In this document: piece by piece, positions 10,207 through 21,976 of the stretch
Layout: each line of letters starts with the position of its first letter
Numbering within the stretch: the stretch's first letter is position 1
Source: Grifola frondosa
Lineage: Eukaryota > Basidiomycota > Agaricomycetes > Polyporales > Grifolaceae
DNA: 64,000 nt
Assembly: GCA_001683735.1 (NCBI GenBank)
Contig: LUGG01000004.1
Coordinates: 1,550,001 to 1,614,000 of the forward strand
Direction of reading: 5' to 3'
Translations under genes and position numbers: made by a program
The notes under the pieces: model-generated
Database searches by the model: none
The model's input: only the letters and a program-made list of their open reading frames with translations
What the model was told of the DNA's origin: nothing

Positions 10207-11645
10207 CTAAGTACGTCGTAGTCCCGCGCAGATGAATGCCTCGTTCGCACCGGCATTGCAGCTGATAACGGAGCCCGCAACATAGAGCAGCGTGTCCATG
10301 AAGATCGGGTGAATGACGTACGCACCCTTAGAAGCGCCGCAGGCAGCTGCACAACTGCGTACGCGTCGATGCCATTTGCCTAGATAGCAATAGACTTCAT
10401 GCTGTGGAAGATCGGTGAGTAGGCGACGATACGCGAGAAGACAAGGTCGTACGCTGTGCACGTGTAGAATATTTCCGCAGCGCGGGAGTTGAGCACGGCC
10501 TGCCGGCGCCGCTGGACCATCGTGCTCGCAAGCGTAAGCTTCGACGCACGCTCCGAGCTGCCTCTGACGTCGAAGACGCCTGTGCAGCACGGTTGGCGTT
10601 CGCCGCCTGTAGTGTACGAGCTGATGGTAAATGTGTAAGCATACTTCTCGCCAGATGCTTGAGTGTGATGTCCGTGCGTACCATGCTTGCGACATCTCGA
10701 GAGTAGACGAGGGAGTTCGAGTAGGTGATCCCGGCAAGGTTGAGCACAACGTCCGCTGGCATGCGCGCGAGGTGCTCAAGCATGAGCTGTGCGCCGGCCG
10801 CTGTGAGTTCGTGGTATACCGAGGCTGGGCACAACGCGAAGCCAGATACCTTATGGCCTTCGACTAGGTCCGCAAGGAGGCTGAAAGGCGTCTCGAACAC
10901 ACCGTCGACGCCCTCCGCAGAAGGCAAGCCAACACAGGAGTCAAGCAGGGAAAAGCGGGGCTTGGGGAGTGTCGAAGCGAGCTGGCAGCAGCGGGCGTTC
11001 TCCTCGAAGGTCACCCAATAGCGCATGCCGGCGAAAGGATACAGCGGGAGGTCCACGAGATAGACGCGAGGGCATTGAAGACCTTGTGCCACGCGATATC
11101 ATTGGCAACGGGGAGCGCGTACAGTCCAGCTAGGGCAGCACAAAGCACGGCGAAGTCGGAGGTATCCATACGTAGCGAGGGGAGGAGCAAGGGTGTGCCC
11201 ACGCATCCCTGGAGGCAGCGCAGCATCGGGAACGTCGTGGGGTGCGGACCGATCTCGATGCATGCTGTGACCTAGTCGTGAATTCGGGGCCGCGCACAGC
11301 AACCAGCCATAGTGCATCATCCGGTTTCAGCACCCCGACGGTGACCAGCCCAAGGCTAGTCAAAAAGAGAAAAAACACACTCACAAACGGCACGCGCTCA
11401 TGCAGCTCCACGCCCATCCCGATGTACTACCCGCCCTGCCCGCTGAACGCAAACAGCACCTTCGCCCGCTCCCTGCCCTTCTGCAGCACGACCTCCACTA
11501 TCTGTGTGTTGTGCAGGTTCCCGAGGAGCTCCACGGAAGAGCAGCGTGACTGCCACGCGGTGCGGGAAGAGCTTGCGCCGCACAGTGTTGGAGTATGCAG
11601 TGTCCATGAGCGCGAGCACATCGTGCGGAGCATCCTCAAGTTGAG
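10207..11645 (-). pseudogene. Non-reducing polyketide synthase fragment (AT remnants and product-template domain)
   Basis: Read on the minus strand this is a stretch of a fungal iterative NR-PKS in several frames. In order: the KS-AT linker with RRKLFPHRVAVT (about 11570), the AT start FAFSGQGGQYIGMG (about 11420-11450), a short piece GVLKPDDALWLVAVRG (about 11290-11335), and the AT end IEIGPHPTTFPML (about 11220-11260). The product-template domain follows with LYPFAGMRYWV, the catalytic-His motif EGHKVSGFALCPASVYHE (about 10805-10860) and HPIFMDTLLYVAG with the catalytic Asp (about 10270-10310). The SAT, KS, ACP and thioesterase domains are absent. The AT has lost the GHSxG active-site region and most of its middle. 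Stops and frame changes exclude activity. It lies inside a transposon and was probably captured. Confidence 0.8.
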
Positions 11646-11659
11646 CAATGGGTGCCGCT

Positions 11660-12800
11660 AAGGCCGCTGGAACAACCTAGTGATAAGTGATGGGAAGTGG
11701 GGAGAGTGGATGAGAGAACGAGGTGCGCGATGCAGCCTAAGGTGAGTGAGAGCGTGAGAGTACGAAACGAAGTTGAACTTGCGCGCTTCGAACTTCTCAG
11801 TTCTGGCGTTCGGTGGCTGCCGCCTCACGTTCGAGTCCACTTCCACCTCCATGACTCGCTGTCATACCTTGGCTCTCAGGCGTGTCTCTCTACTTGCTCT
11901 TGGTCTCCGTCGGTTGGTCTTATTTACCTGGTCTGTCACCCCTGCATATCCCTACGAGCGTACATGCCTGCGCCCGTTGCCAACACCCCGCACTGCGCTC
12001 CTTACACCCACCTCTCGTCCACGCTCCATGTCTGCGCCCCACTGCACTGCAGTGCACGCCTGTGCCAGTGCTCGTGCCTGACCCATGCCCGCCCGACTCA
12101 TCCGCGCTCACACCCCGCGCGCACCCATCGTACGTGCCCGCCCTGCGCACTGCACCCCTCGTAAGTATTAGCTCTGATATCATCCGCCATCACACCATTT
12201 TATATCGTGTGCGCATATCCAGGCAGACGCATCTTACCTCCCCCGCGTCCTGCGCTGTAGATGAGCAGCCCCGTCCGCACCGTCTCTGTCGTTCTCGTCG
12301 TTCCCGTTTATCACCTGTCTGCCTTCCTAAGACCCGGCACCGGCCATTCACCCTGCGGTCGTGCACATCCCGTGTGCTCGTTCTAGTCCAGCCCGCATCC
12401 CCGTCCACATTCGATGAGCGCAGTCCTCAACCCGACGAGTAGAGTTGTTCGACATCATGCTGAACTCGCCAAACGCAACGCGGACACCTCATTGGCCGGC
12501 TTCTTCCTTTCCCCCACTGACACAGCTTGAAAGCTGCCATTCGGGCAAGCATTCCGTGCGACCCGCATCCACACATTTTCAACTCCTCCACGCAAACCGT
12601 CGATCGATGCGCGTCCTGCACATACCCCATCCTAGATGCATCTGACCGCACGATCAAAACCCCCCGCGTGTGTACTATCTCTGTCGTTCTCCTCGTTCCC
12701 TCACCTGTCCGCCGACCTGAGACCTGGCACCACGCATCCACGCTACACCCGTGCACACAGGGTGCGTATGTTCTAGTCCAATCCACGTTTGTGTTTGCGT
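11660..12800. other. GC-rich interior of the nested transposon, unassigned
   Basis: This stretch has long but compositionally biased frames (Pro, Ser, Cys, His, Arg rich) and no recognisable domain. Two segments, about 12270-12400 and 12670-12790, are similar to each other (CTCTGTCGTTCTC, TCACCTGTC, GGCACC, GTTCTAGTCCA in the same order), suggesting an internal duplication of about 400 bp spacing. A protein-like stretch containing HHAELAKRNADTSLAGFFLS lies near 12450-12520; its source is unknown. Confidence 0.4.
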
Positions 12801-12809
12801 TCACTTCGT

Positions 12810-13025
12810 CGGTGCGCTGCAGACGGCGGAGGAGAACGAGATCCAGGGTGGCGTCGCGGACGTCGTGTCGCACTTCGACTCGCGCTTTCGACTCTTACAT
12901 ACCAACCTGTGTATTCTTATATATGCAGGACCTTACATTTAGCCAATACCTCGCGCTGCTGACTGTCGCTGATGCATTCGTGGTGACGAGTCTGAGAGAT
13001 GCCATGGCGCTGAGGCCCTGCGCAT
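12810..13025 (+). pseudogene. Trehalose-phosphate synthase (GT20) fragment
   Basis: Two blocks typical of fungal trehalose-6-phosphate synthase family proteins: QTAEENEIQGGVADVVSHF (12819-12875) and, in a different frame, QDLTFSQYLALLTVADAFVV followed by TSLRDAMALRP (12930-13020). The second block is the nucleotide-sugar-binding part of the GT20 fold, where intact proteins continue with EGM/HEF residues; here it runs into a stop within a few codons. The frame change between the blocks and the missing remainder make it non-functional. It sits in the same transposon as the PKS fragment but on the opposite strand, so the two pieces come from different source genes. Confidence 0.75.
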
Positions 13026-13801
13026 GATTTGGCGGACACTGGTACCCGCCCATGCCTGCCGATAACCCACGCTTCGTGCGCCCCGCCCAGATCTCCCCGC
13101 TATCTCGCCCGCAGCGGCCTATGCGCACCTGCAGGAGGCCTGTAGTCCTACGGTTGCGACTCGTGCTTCACCGTCACCAACGCGGCATGTGTCCACCTCT
13201 GGCACACTGTCTGAGTTGTATGGAATTTGATGTGAGTTCATGAGTCGATCGACGTGACAAGAAGATCCATACAGAATTGAGATGTTCTTATTGTTTGGAC
13301 AGTCTGGATTGTCTTAAAATTCTTATGGAATGAGTGCTGAAATTCTGGTCTGGATTAGCTGATTGCTCTGTACCCTCTGTAATCTGGACTTGTCTGGACT
13401 GTAGATATGTAATAATACATTTGTTCTGGTTATCTTAAATGTCGAATCCCTCTGATTTTTCTGAGAGATTTTCATCTTAAATAAGACACTCCAGACACAT
13501 TCAGACGAATTCAGACGAATTCAGACGAACTCAGACACACTCGAGTTTTCCTGATGTTGAACAGTTGGACGGTCGGAAGATGACATTTTTCACGCCATAC
13601 AGTCGAGAGAGTCCCGAGAGCATTCAGACAATGAAATTCAGTTACAAAGTGTGTAAATAGGAAGAAGTACAGCTACGAGTCCCGACGCGTCTTGCCTCCT
13701 TCGCCGCGTCGCGATCAGGTGATCGAATTGCCGCCGGCATATTGAAACTCAGCGTTCCCACGGGGACCTCTCAGTGGCCCCTCACACGACGTTCGAGCCT
13801 A

Positions 13802-13810
13802 TGTCTCATC
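13802..13810 (+). repeat. 9-bp target-site duplication, right outer (TGTCTCATC)
   Basis: Exact reverse complement of the 9-mer at 8673-8681; abuts the outer end of element copy 2. Confidence 0.85.
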
Positions 13811-14976
13811 AAGGCTTTCCAAGTTCGATTGACGTAGAAAGTTTCGTCAACAGCCCCGAGAAGAAATACCTACAACCTGCCCTTGATGTTGCCAATTGAA
13901 ACTTTGTGGTGGCTGCTTGTCCACGGCTTGAATACTCCTCCTTGACATCCAAATATGGTCAGAGTGGTTAGCGAAGTGGCTTGACTTCGACATTTTCTAA
14001 TCTGTTTGCATTTCCAGGTCCATGGATGACCACAACATGCAGTGTCAATATTTCAGATGACATTGAAGATACTGTGGAAAAGATTTGGCGTGTTCCAGGT
14101 GCATGGAGGAGATGTTCTACAAGGAAGGGCTGCCGGGAGTCGTACAACAAGGCATTCTGTGTTGTCATTTTTCTTGTAAGTTTTCTGTTATGATCACTGT
14201 CATAGAGATTGTTCATATAAATTTTTATCTAGCCGCCTAAAACACTCAAGGCTGATGAATTTCACATCCCCACTATGGGGTCAAAAGACCGCCGCTTGCT
14301 CCTACCATCCATCTTGTGTAATGCGATCAAAGACTTGATCGAGGCAACTGATCTTTGATCTCAGACGCGATGCCATCTGTCTGCAGGTCCTTCCTGCAAA
14401 CGACTTCCCTCTACGGATGGTTCTTGCCATATTGCTCTGCAAAGAGTATATGGAGTCATCGTTGTGTCCTTTGACCGGACAGCCGCCACTTCTCCAACGT
14501 CAAGGTGTCCTATCACAATTCTGCGAGACTAGTGGTCTCCAACGTAACATTCTAGAATAATCTGTCTCAGGGACTTCGACCGATTTACCATGGAGTACTC
14601 CGCTACAGAATGGAAGCTATTTAAGGTGTGGAAAGCTGCGGCCGAAGAGAGGCCCTGGCTATCGACTATACCTGGGACAATCCTCCATTCGGAACTGAAG
14701 TCAGTGGCTTTCATCTGAAATCCTTACATTTCTTCATTCCAAACAACCCCTACCCGGGAAGTTGCACTCTTTGCCGGATCCTTCAACAATGATACCAAGT
14801 TCGTAGATTTAAGCCCGTTGTCAAACCAGAGAGACGCAATCGAAGCGCGGAGGTGGACGGCCTATTGAACAATAGATTCGAGAAGTTCTCGTTCCACGTC
14901 ACCACCACGGAACATACTGGTAAAAATCAGTACTCCCAAGTTTTTTTTGGAATGCTGAACAACTGCCATTTATTCT
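13811..14976 (+). pseudogene. Degenerate host gene upstream of the kinase-like remnant
   Basis: Protein-like pieces on the plus strand are separated by stops: GFPSSIDVESFVNSPEKKYL at about 13813-13872, followed by FVVAACPRLEYSSLTSKYGQ at about 13900-13960, then about 13990-14200 and 14590-14720 (YSATEWKLFKVWKAAAEERP). They lie directly before the kinase-like block and could be its decayed N-terminal exons. The Mutator-like insertions lie at the 5' side of this sequence. I cannot name the family. Confidence 0.35.
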
Positions 14977-15032
14977 ACAATTTCAGGCAAATGATTTCCG
15001 CACAGTTGCGGAAATCATTTGCCTGAAATTGT
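14977..15032 (+). repeat. Perfect 26-bp hairpin with a 4-nt loop
   Basis: Arms 14977-15002 and 15007-15032 are exact reverse complements, with loop CAGT. The right arm is in frame with downstream kinase-like coding sequence (TVAEIICLKLYDEF), so the left arm is the inverted duplicate. Confidence 0.9.
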
Positions 15033-15778
15033 ACGACGAGTTTCCATGTCCTCCATTTGAGGATTACGATCGGGAGGTGTCCTACATCGATGACGACGAA
15101 GACGAGGATGATAACCTCTATTATGCTCACTTCACTCAGCAGTTGCGTCTTTGGCGCTGACATTGTGAAGTGTGAAGAGGCGGTGTACACTCGGTTGGAG
15201 GATCTACAAGGAGGCATTATTCCGCAGTCCTATGGATTCTATCTGGTACAGTGCCAACATGGTATCGCCTTCGTTTATCCTCTGATGTTATTGCGTGCAG
15301 TTCACATTACGCGTTGACGTGAAGATATACGACCATCTTATGGAACATGTAGCTGGACCCACACCCGCACAGAGCGGGGTCGCACAGATGTCGGAAGAGA
15401 AGCAAGTCAAATTGGTGCGTTGATCACTATTCACTCGTACCTATTCTTATCAAACAGAGGTATTTAGATTCATCGCGTGCAGGAAGCGGCCAGAGCTATC
15501 AAACTCGCGGGCGTGCATAAGGCAGACGCAATGATCATAGGTCGTCATATGCCATGACAACCTATGATCATTGCGTCTGCCTCCTGGATCCGTCGATATG
15601 CCTGAAACCGTCTTCACAGACTTTGACATGGCTCTCCAATGGATCGGTCACGAAAACGGAACACCGTGTCTAGACGAACCATATGACGAGAAGCTCAAGC
15701 TGGCACTCCTTGGTTCTGGCATATCAGAGGAAATTCTTGATAAGAATTGGTCGCCGAGACTGGAGCCTGAGCTGTGAT
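15005..15778 (+). pseudogene. Protein-kinase-like domain remnant
   Basis: Coding-like pieces on the plus strand resemble the fungal kinase-like proteins common in Agaricomycetes. In order: AEIICLKLYDEFPCPPFEDY and an acidic loop, then CEEAVYTRLEDLQGGIIPQS (about 15170-15228), which matches the segment between the kinase N- and C-lobes. FTLRVDVKIYDHLMEHVAG is the hinge-like stretch. AARAIKLAGVHKADAMI (about 15490-15540) is the position of the catalytic HxD loop but reads HKAD, and VFTDFDMALQWIG (about 15610-15650) corresponds to the DFG region. The final frame ends at 15778. Stops, a frame change around 15150 and two inverted duplications break it, so it is almost certainly inactive. Family assignment is moderate. 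Confidence 0.5.
15520..15582 (+). repeat. Perfect 23-bp hairpin with an extended loop stem
   Basis: Arms 15520-15542 and 15560-15582 are exact reverse complements. After one mismatch the loop pairs further (GTCAT 15544-15548 with ATGAC 15554-15558). It interrupts the kinase-like remnant right at the catalytic-loop region and is the second such structure within 600 bp. Confidence 0.9.
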
Positions 15779-16350
15779 TATGACTGTTTTCCAGTGATTA
15801 GCGGATAGAACTTCTCGCGCTTGGTTGGAATTGGAATATATCGCTGTTCATATCTTTCGTGATCAATAAATCAATCAAGCAACTGTGCGACAAAATACTT
15901 GAACCAAGTAGCGTGACCTGCACAAATGACAGATGAAAGACCGTCAACAAGAGCATACTCAAAGCCGCAAGTTCGAAAATGCGTAAAGGAACACCAGATC
16001 TATGGCCAAAGGTGTCAGATAATATCCAAGTCGGTAAACGAAAGGCAGAACGGCTTGCGTATGGCACAAGTGGATGTTCCTATATGACAAGAAATTGGGA
16101 GTTCGACGGAAGGTAAGTGTGTGAAGGTAAAAGATCGGATGAAAATCTCCAAAGTTTGGCAATAACCATTCAAGGGTCAAAGAACGTCTCCCGAACGGGG
16201 GATCATTCGGCGTTCCATGCGTACCGCATTTTCCATGTCACAAACACCACTTACAATAACTCACTGGTCTCGCTGGCGTTGCTTTTGCGGATATGTGGGT
16301 CTGTCAGAAGATAGACTCTAAAATAGGTGTAGAATAGAAGTATGGCTACA
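15779..16350. other. Gap without a recognisable gene
   Basis: This lies between the kinase-like remnant and the 3' end of LETM1. Frames are short (under 90 codons), on both strands, and show no motif. It presumably includes the LETM1 3' untranslated region. Confidence 0.4.
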
Positions 16351-18655
<2,305 letters not shown>

Positions 18656-18814
18656 GAATACGGGGAGCGACGAAACAGACGGTGGTCAAGAGAAGCGGGA
18701 TGGGCTGCTCATGCAAATTCGCTCGGAATGTCGCTCTCGTCGATGACGCCAAAGTCCGGCAAGAAAATTCCCCACACTCGTATTTGCCCGTATTTGCGCC
18801 GGCGACTAAGTACC
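18656..18814. promoter_or_regulatory. Short bidirectional promoter, LETM1/ALKBH1
   Basis: These 159 bases lie between divergent start codons (18655 minus, 18815 plus). An alternative ALKBH1 start at 18728 would shorten it to 72 bases, which argues for 18815. Confidence 0.4.
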
Positions 18815-20466
18815 ATGCAATCGACTTCAACCACCTCTGCTTCAGATTTACACGATCCTACCAGCGCAGCATATAAGAAAGCCAGGAGAAAGTATCTCAA
18901 GACCACACGGAACAGGGCCAACAATGCAGATCCCGACTGGACACCATTCAGAGCGGCGGAAAAGAAGTACAAGGCACGCTTTCCACCTCCCGATCTATCC
19001 GACGTTCTGGATATAGCGGTGCTGGACGCGTCCAGGGCCGAGGAAGTGGGTCGAGGCGGCTTGGAAAGGAAGGCCGGACGCTGTTCAGTACAAGAAGATT
19101 GCGCTGAAGGGCGTCGCTGAGGGCAGGAAGGCATATGTCTTTCCGAGCACACCTGGTGCGATCTTTGCCGTGCTGTAGCTGAAATGTATGTATTCATCTT
19201 CTGGATACTTGGAATGAACAGGGCTCGTCCTTTTGCCATCATTTATCTCTCCTGATGAGCAAAGAGATCTTGTGTGGTGGGCATTGTGCGACCAAGCACG
19301 ATGTCCGAACGAGACCAACCTTGACACGCACTATGTCTTGCCGGAGGAAGGACTTTGGAATAAATTCCTCCAGGTGAGAAGTAGTGCCTGCGATGATGAA
19401 GTCGTCCTACCCCGTGCCTTGGCGGATCCTTCCGCTTCACAAGCAGTGAAGGTTTCAGAACCGCCTGGTCCGCGCAAACTCGTCTCAAACGAAGCCGTTG
19501 ATAAACACAACTACTTGACACTAACCAGCGCGGAGAAATTACCTCCTGCCCCCTCTGCTTCTTTACGTCCGGTCACTACATCCAGTCTTATCCCGAAGCT
19601 ACGTTGGGCAAATATCGGCTGGTCTTACCATTGGGGAACGAAACAGTATGATTTCACCAAGGGCAGAGGTGATATCAGCAGCAAGGTTCGGAATATATGC
19701 AAGAGAGCAGTAGAGCTGGTTAGATGGGATGAGGTTGTCCAGGGAACAAACGAGGACCACATCTGGGGAGAAGAATCTGACTGGGCATTATGGGACAGCA
19801 CATATGGTATCTTTCCCTCTTGTTCATTGCAATAGTATGTTGACATCCACGACTTGTTCACCAGAACCAGACGCAGGGATTGTGAATTTTTACCAAACAA
19901 AAGTTTGCAATCTACTTTTTTCCCGCTTGCCGATGGGATGCACTAAAATATCAATGAACCCAGGATACACTCATGGCACATGTTGACCGCTCGGAGGTTT
20001 GTGCGACATCGCCTCTTGTATCGATTTCGTAAGTTTTCAAGACTCCCTTCACAGCACGATTAAGCTTACTATTTCTACAGGCTCGGATGCGCTGCCGTAT
20101 TTCTAATTGGCGGCCTCACACGAGATGTCGAGCCGATACCCATCCTCCTTCGCTCCGGAGACGTTGTCATCATGTCAGGGCCTGCATGTCGACGAGCATA
20201 CCATGGTGTGCAATTCTCCATCGCGCGTCATCCAATTTGCAACTAACTTAGTTTCCTGGTACGAATATTGTCAGGCGTTCCTCGGATACTCGAGGAGACT
20301 CTCCCGCCTCATCTAGAAGAAAAAGAGCAACGAGGTCAGCGATTGGGAACCATACGAAAAATATCTGCGTACAACCCGTATCAACATCAACGTACGCCAA
20401 GTATTCCCTAAAGGTTTCAATCCTGCAATAGACTCGGAACCACGGAAGATAAATGAGGATTCCTAA
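18815..20466 (+). CDS. ALKBH1: AlkB homologue 1, Fe(II)/2-oxoglutarate dioxygenase (apparent frameshift)
   Basis: ALKBH1-type dioxygenases oxidatively demethylate DNA or tRNA bases. The start at 18815 leads to DPTSAAYKKARRKYLKTTRN and a linker. Conserved blocks then follow: FISPDEQRDLVWWALCDQAR, CPNETNLDTHYVLPEEGLW, LRWANIGWSYHWGTKQYDFT, IVNFYQTK, and after an intron DTLMAHVDRSEVCATSPLVS with the iron-binding HxD (HVD). ISLGCAAVFLIGG comes next, then RSGDVVIMSGPACRRAYHGV with the distal iron-ligand His, and finally INVNVRQVFPKGFNPA ending at 20466. The 2-oxoglutarate-binding Arg of the family's RxxxxxR motif is expected near VNVRQV. A frame change is needed near 19046 (between VLDASRAEE and WVEAAWKGRPDAVQYKK). 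At least five introns. Confidence 0.9.
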
Positions 20467-20653
20467 CTCCAAGTCCATCGTTAGTTTTCATGTTATGGAA
20501 TTAATATTGTGGTGTAGATTTGACCCTGACCCTAATTTCGGTGCGATAGTTTAATTCGATATTTAAAATATTGCAATGATCAGTTCCATTCGATCCTTCC
20601 AACGAAGACAGTGCATGAGAGTGCGGAATATAGCCATAGCATTATATCCTATT

Positions 20654-21776
20654 TTACAAATTTGACAGAAGACATGAAGCACTTCCGAGTTGCCTCCGAA
20701 TATCATGGAAGTCCACGTCGTGAGCTGGAGAAAGCGGGCAACCTCAGTTTCTATATTTCAGAAGACTGCTGTAAGACTCACTATCTTCTACCTCGCCCCA
20801 CCGTGCTATTTGGCTATTGACCTCAACGTGCGCCGCCAAAGCGGCTTGCTCTACGGTGATCTGTCTCTTGACCAGCGCTAGAGCAATGAGGAGCGATTTC
20901 GACGTGTACGTAGAACGCTCCATGGCTGAAAACCTGGTTGAGAAAAATTCAACATGACATTGTAGCGTAGAAAACCCACCGGCCATCTCCCATTGGTCAA
21001 ATTTTGACATAACCTCATCCAGCTTCCGTAGGGTATCCGGCGGTTGCGAGCTGAACAAGAAGGAGTCGGATACATTGATCTCAATATCGAACGTGGAGCG
21101 GGACCAATCGAGTAGAGGTTTCCAATGTTTTTCCTGCAAGGAGACCAGAGCAGCGGGCTCATCTGCGTGATAGCTGGATATTATCAGATCGAGGAACCAC
21201 ACAGAAGCATAAAAATGCGCTGACCATATTGTATCCGTTTCCAGATATTGCAACAATTGTGCACGCACTTCCTTGTGTGTCTTCTCTTCTCCAAACGCGT
21301 CAATAGCTCTCGACGCAAGCGAAGTCTGCGCAAAGTCAAGAACAATAAGTAACTTGCATAGAACTAGTAGGACATACCATTGGAAGCGCGTGAGGTTTTA
21401 GCAATGTCTCCTGATTCTCCCACTCTGCCGCGATCAATGTCGCGACCAGCGACTTGTGCGGGGGTATTAATAGATGCTTTCCGGACGGGGTTTTGAGGGA
21501 CGTTTGTCAAGAGTAATAGCATAGCCTCCCTCACGCTGTTCAATCCCTACTGTCTTCCAGAATCGCTTCAACGTCGCCTCAGCACCTGTTGGTTCCCATC
21601 CATGACTTTTCGGTCAGTGTACAGAGACAACGACGGCACTCACGGTTCGTTGCGGTCACGGCTGGCCCAGACTCGGGGACGGTTGCAAGTGTTCGTACAT
21701 TCCATAGTCTCCGGTGTACGAGTGCTGGCCTACATGTTGACCTGAGCAGGGGAAGAACAGCCCGAGCAGCGTACAT
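20654..21776 (-). CDS. ATP12: ATP12-type F1-ATPase assembly chaperone (apparent frameshift)
   Basis: Atp12 (ATPAF2) is a mitochondrial matrix chaperone that holds the F1 alpha subunit before assembly into ATP synthase. The start at 21776 gives an acid-free leader, MYAARAVLPLLRSTCRPALV followed by HRRLWNVRTLATVP, typical of mitochondrial import. Then come FWKTVGIEQREGGYAITLDK, a piece in a shifted frame (SLKTPSGKHLLIP, ATLIAAEWENQETLLKPHAL), EVRAQLLQYLETDTIW, HWKPLLDWSRSTFDIEIN and the signature block ALVKRQITVEQAALAAHVEV, NSQIARWGEVEDS, ending HDVDFHDIRRQLGSASC. One base appears missing near 21500 (after LDK). The gene is otherwise complete with short introns. Head-to-head with MSH3. Confidence 0.92.
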
Positions 21777-21976
21777 GATCGACGCAAGGAAAGAGAGTAA
21801 AGATGCGGCACGTGATGGAGACGCGTAATGCTCGGTGTGACTGGACGCGTTATTTCTGTGACGGCGATCGGCAAGTCGGCGGCTTGAATCGCGGCACACC
21901 ATCCAACTTTTGGTCCTCGTCACCAATTGGTTTCACGGCTTCATTTCTTGGTTCTGTATCTCTCAACCCTCAGGAT
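21777..21976. promoter_or_regulatory. Short bidirectional promoter, ATP12/MSH3
   Basis: These 200 bases lie between divergent start codons. The plus-strand reading frame is open through most of it (from 21803), but the MSH3-like sequence begins at the ATG at 21977. Confidence 0.4.

Larger units (their letters stand above)
9810..13556. mobile_element. Nested DNA transposon carrying host gene fragments
   Basis: An insertion of about 3,747 bp whose limits are fixed by the uninterrupted sequence of Mutator-like copy 1. The ends are inverted: CATCAGCAAAACTCGA at 9810 and, read from the other side, CATCAGGAAAACTCGA at 13556. The 270-320 bp inside each end are AT-richer and crowded with TCTGA/TCAGA motifs, like the subterminal repeats many transposases bind. 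The flanking duplication appears to be TT (9808-9809 and 13557-13558), or GTT if the element ends at 13555. The interior is GC-rich and holds broken fragments of a polyketide synthase and a trehalose-phosphate synthase, but no transposase, so the element is non-autonomous. The superfamily is not determined. Confidence 0.7.
9010..13801 (-). mobile_element. Mutator-like element copy 2, interrupted by a second transposon
   Basis: This is the reverse-orientation copy of the element at 7628-8672. It is present as 9010-9809 (800 bp) and 13557-13801 (245 bp), which add to exactly 1,045 bp, the length of copy 1. The break corresponds to position 7872/7873 of copy 1. The outer end reads CGAGCCTA at 13794-13801 and is followed by the 9-mer TGTCTCATC. 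The frame 9412-9765 (117 codons) is within the element and shows no transposase motifs. Near identity with copy 1 implies recent activity or gene conversion. Confidence 0.82.

Noticed and set aside
11697..12442. Long Pro/Ser/Cys-rich frames in the transposon cargo
   Set aside because: Biased composition from C-rich DNA; several frames open at once and none resembles a protein family.
7628..13801. Reading the large inverted repeat as one foldback transposon or as an assembly fold-back artefact
   Set aside because: Each arm has its own inverted termini and its own 9-bp target duplication. The arms differ at several bases and one carries a separate insertion, so they are two real element copies.
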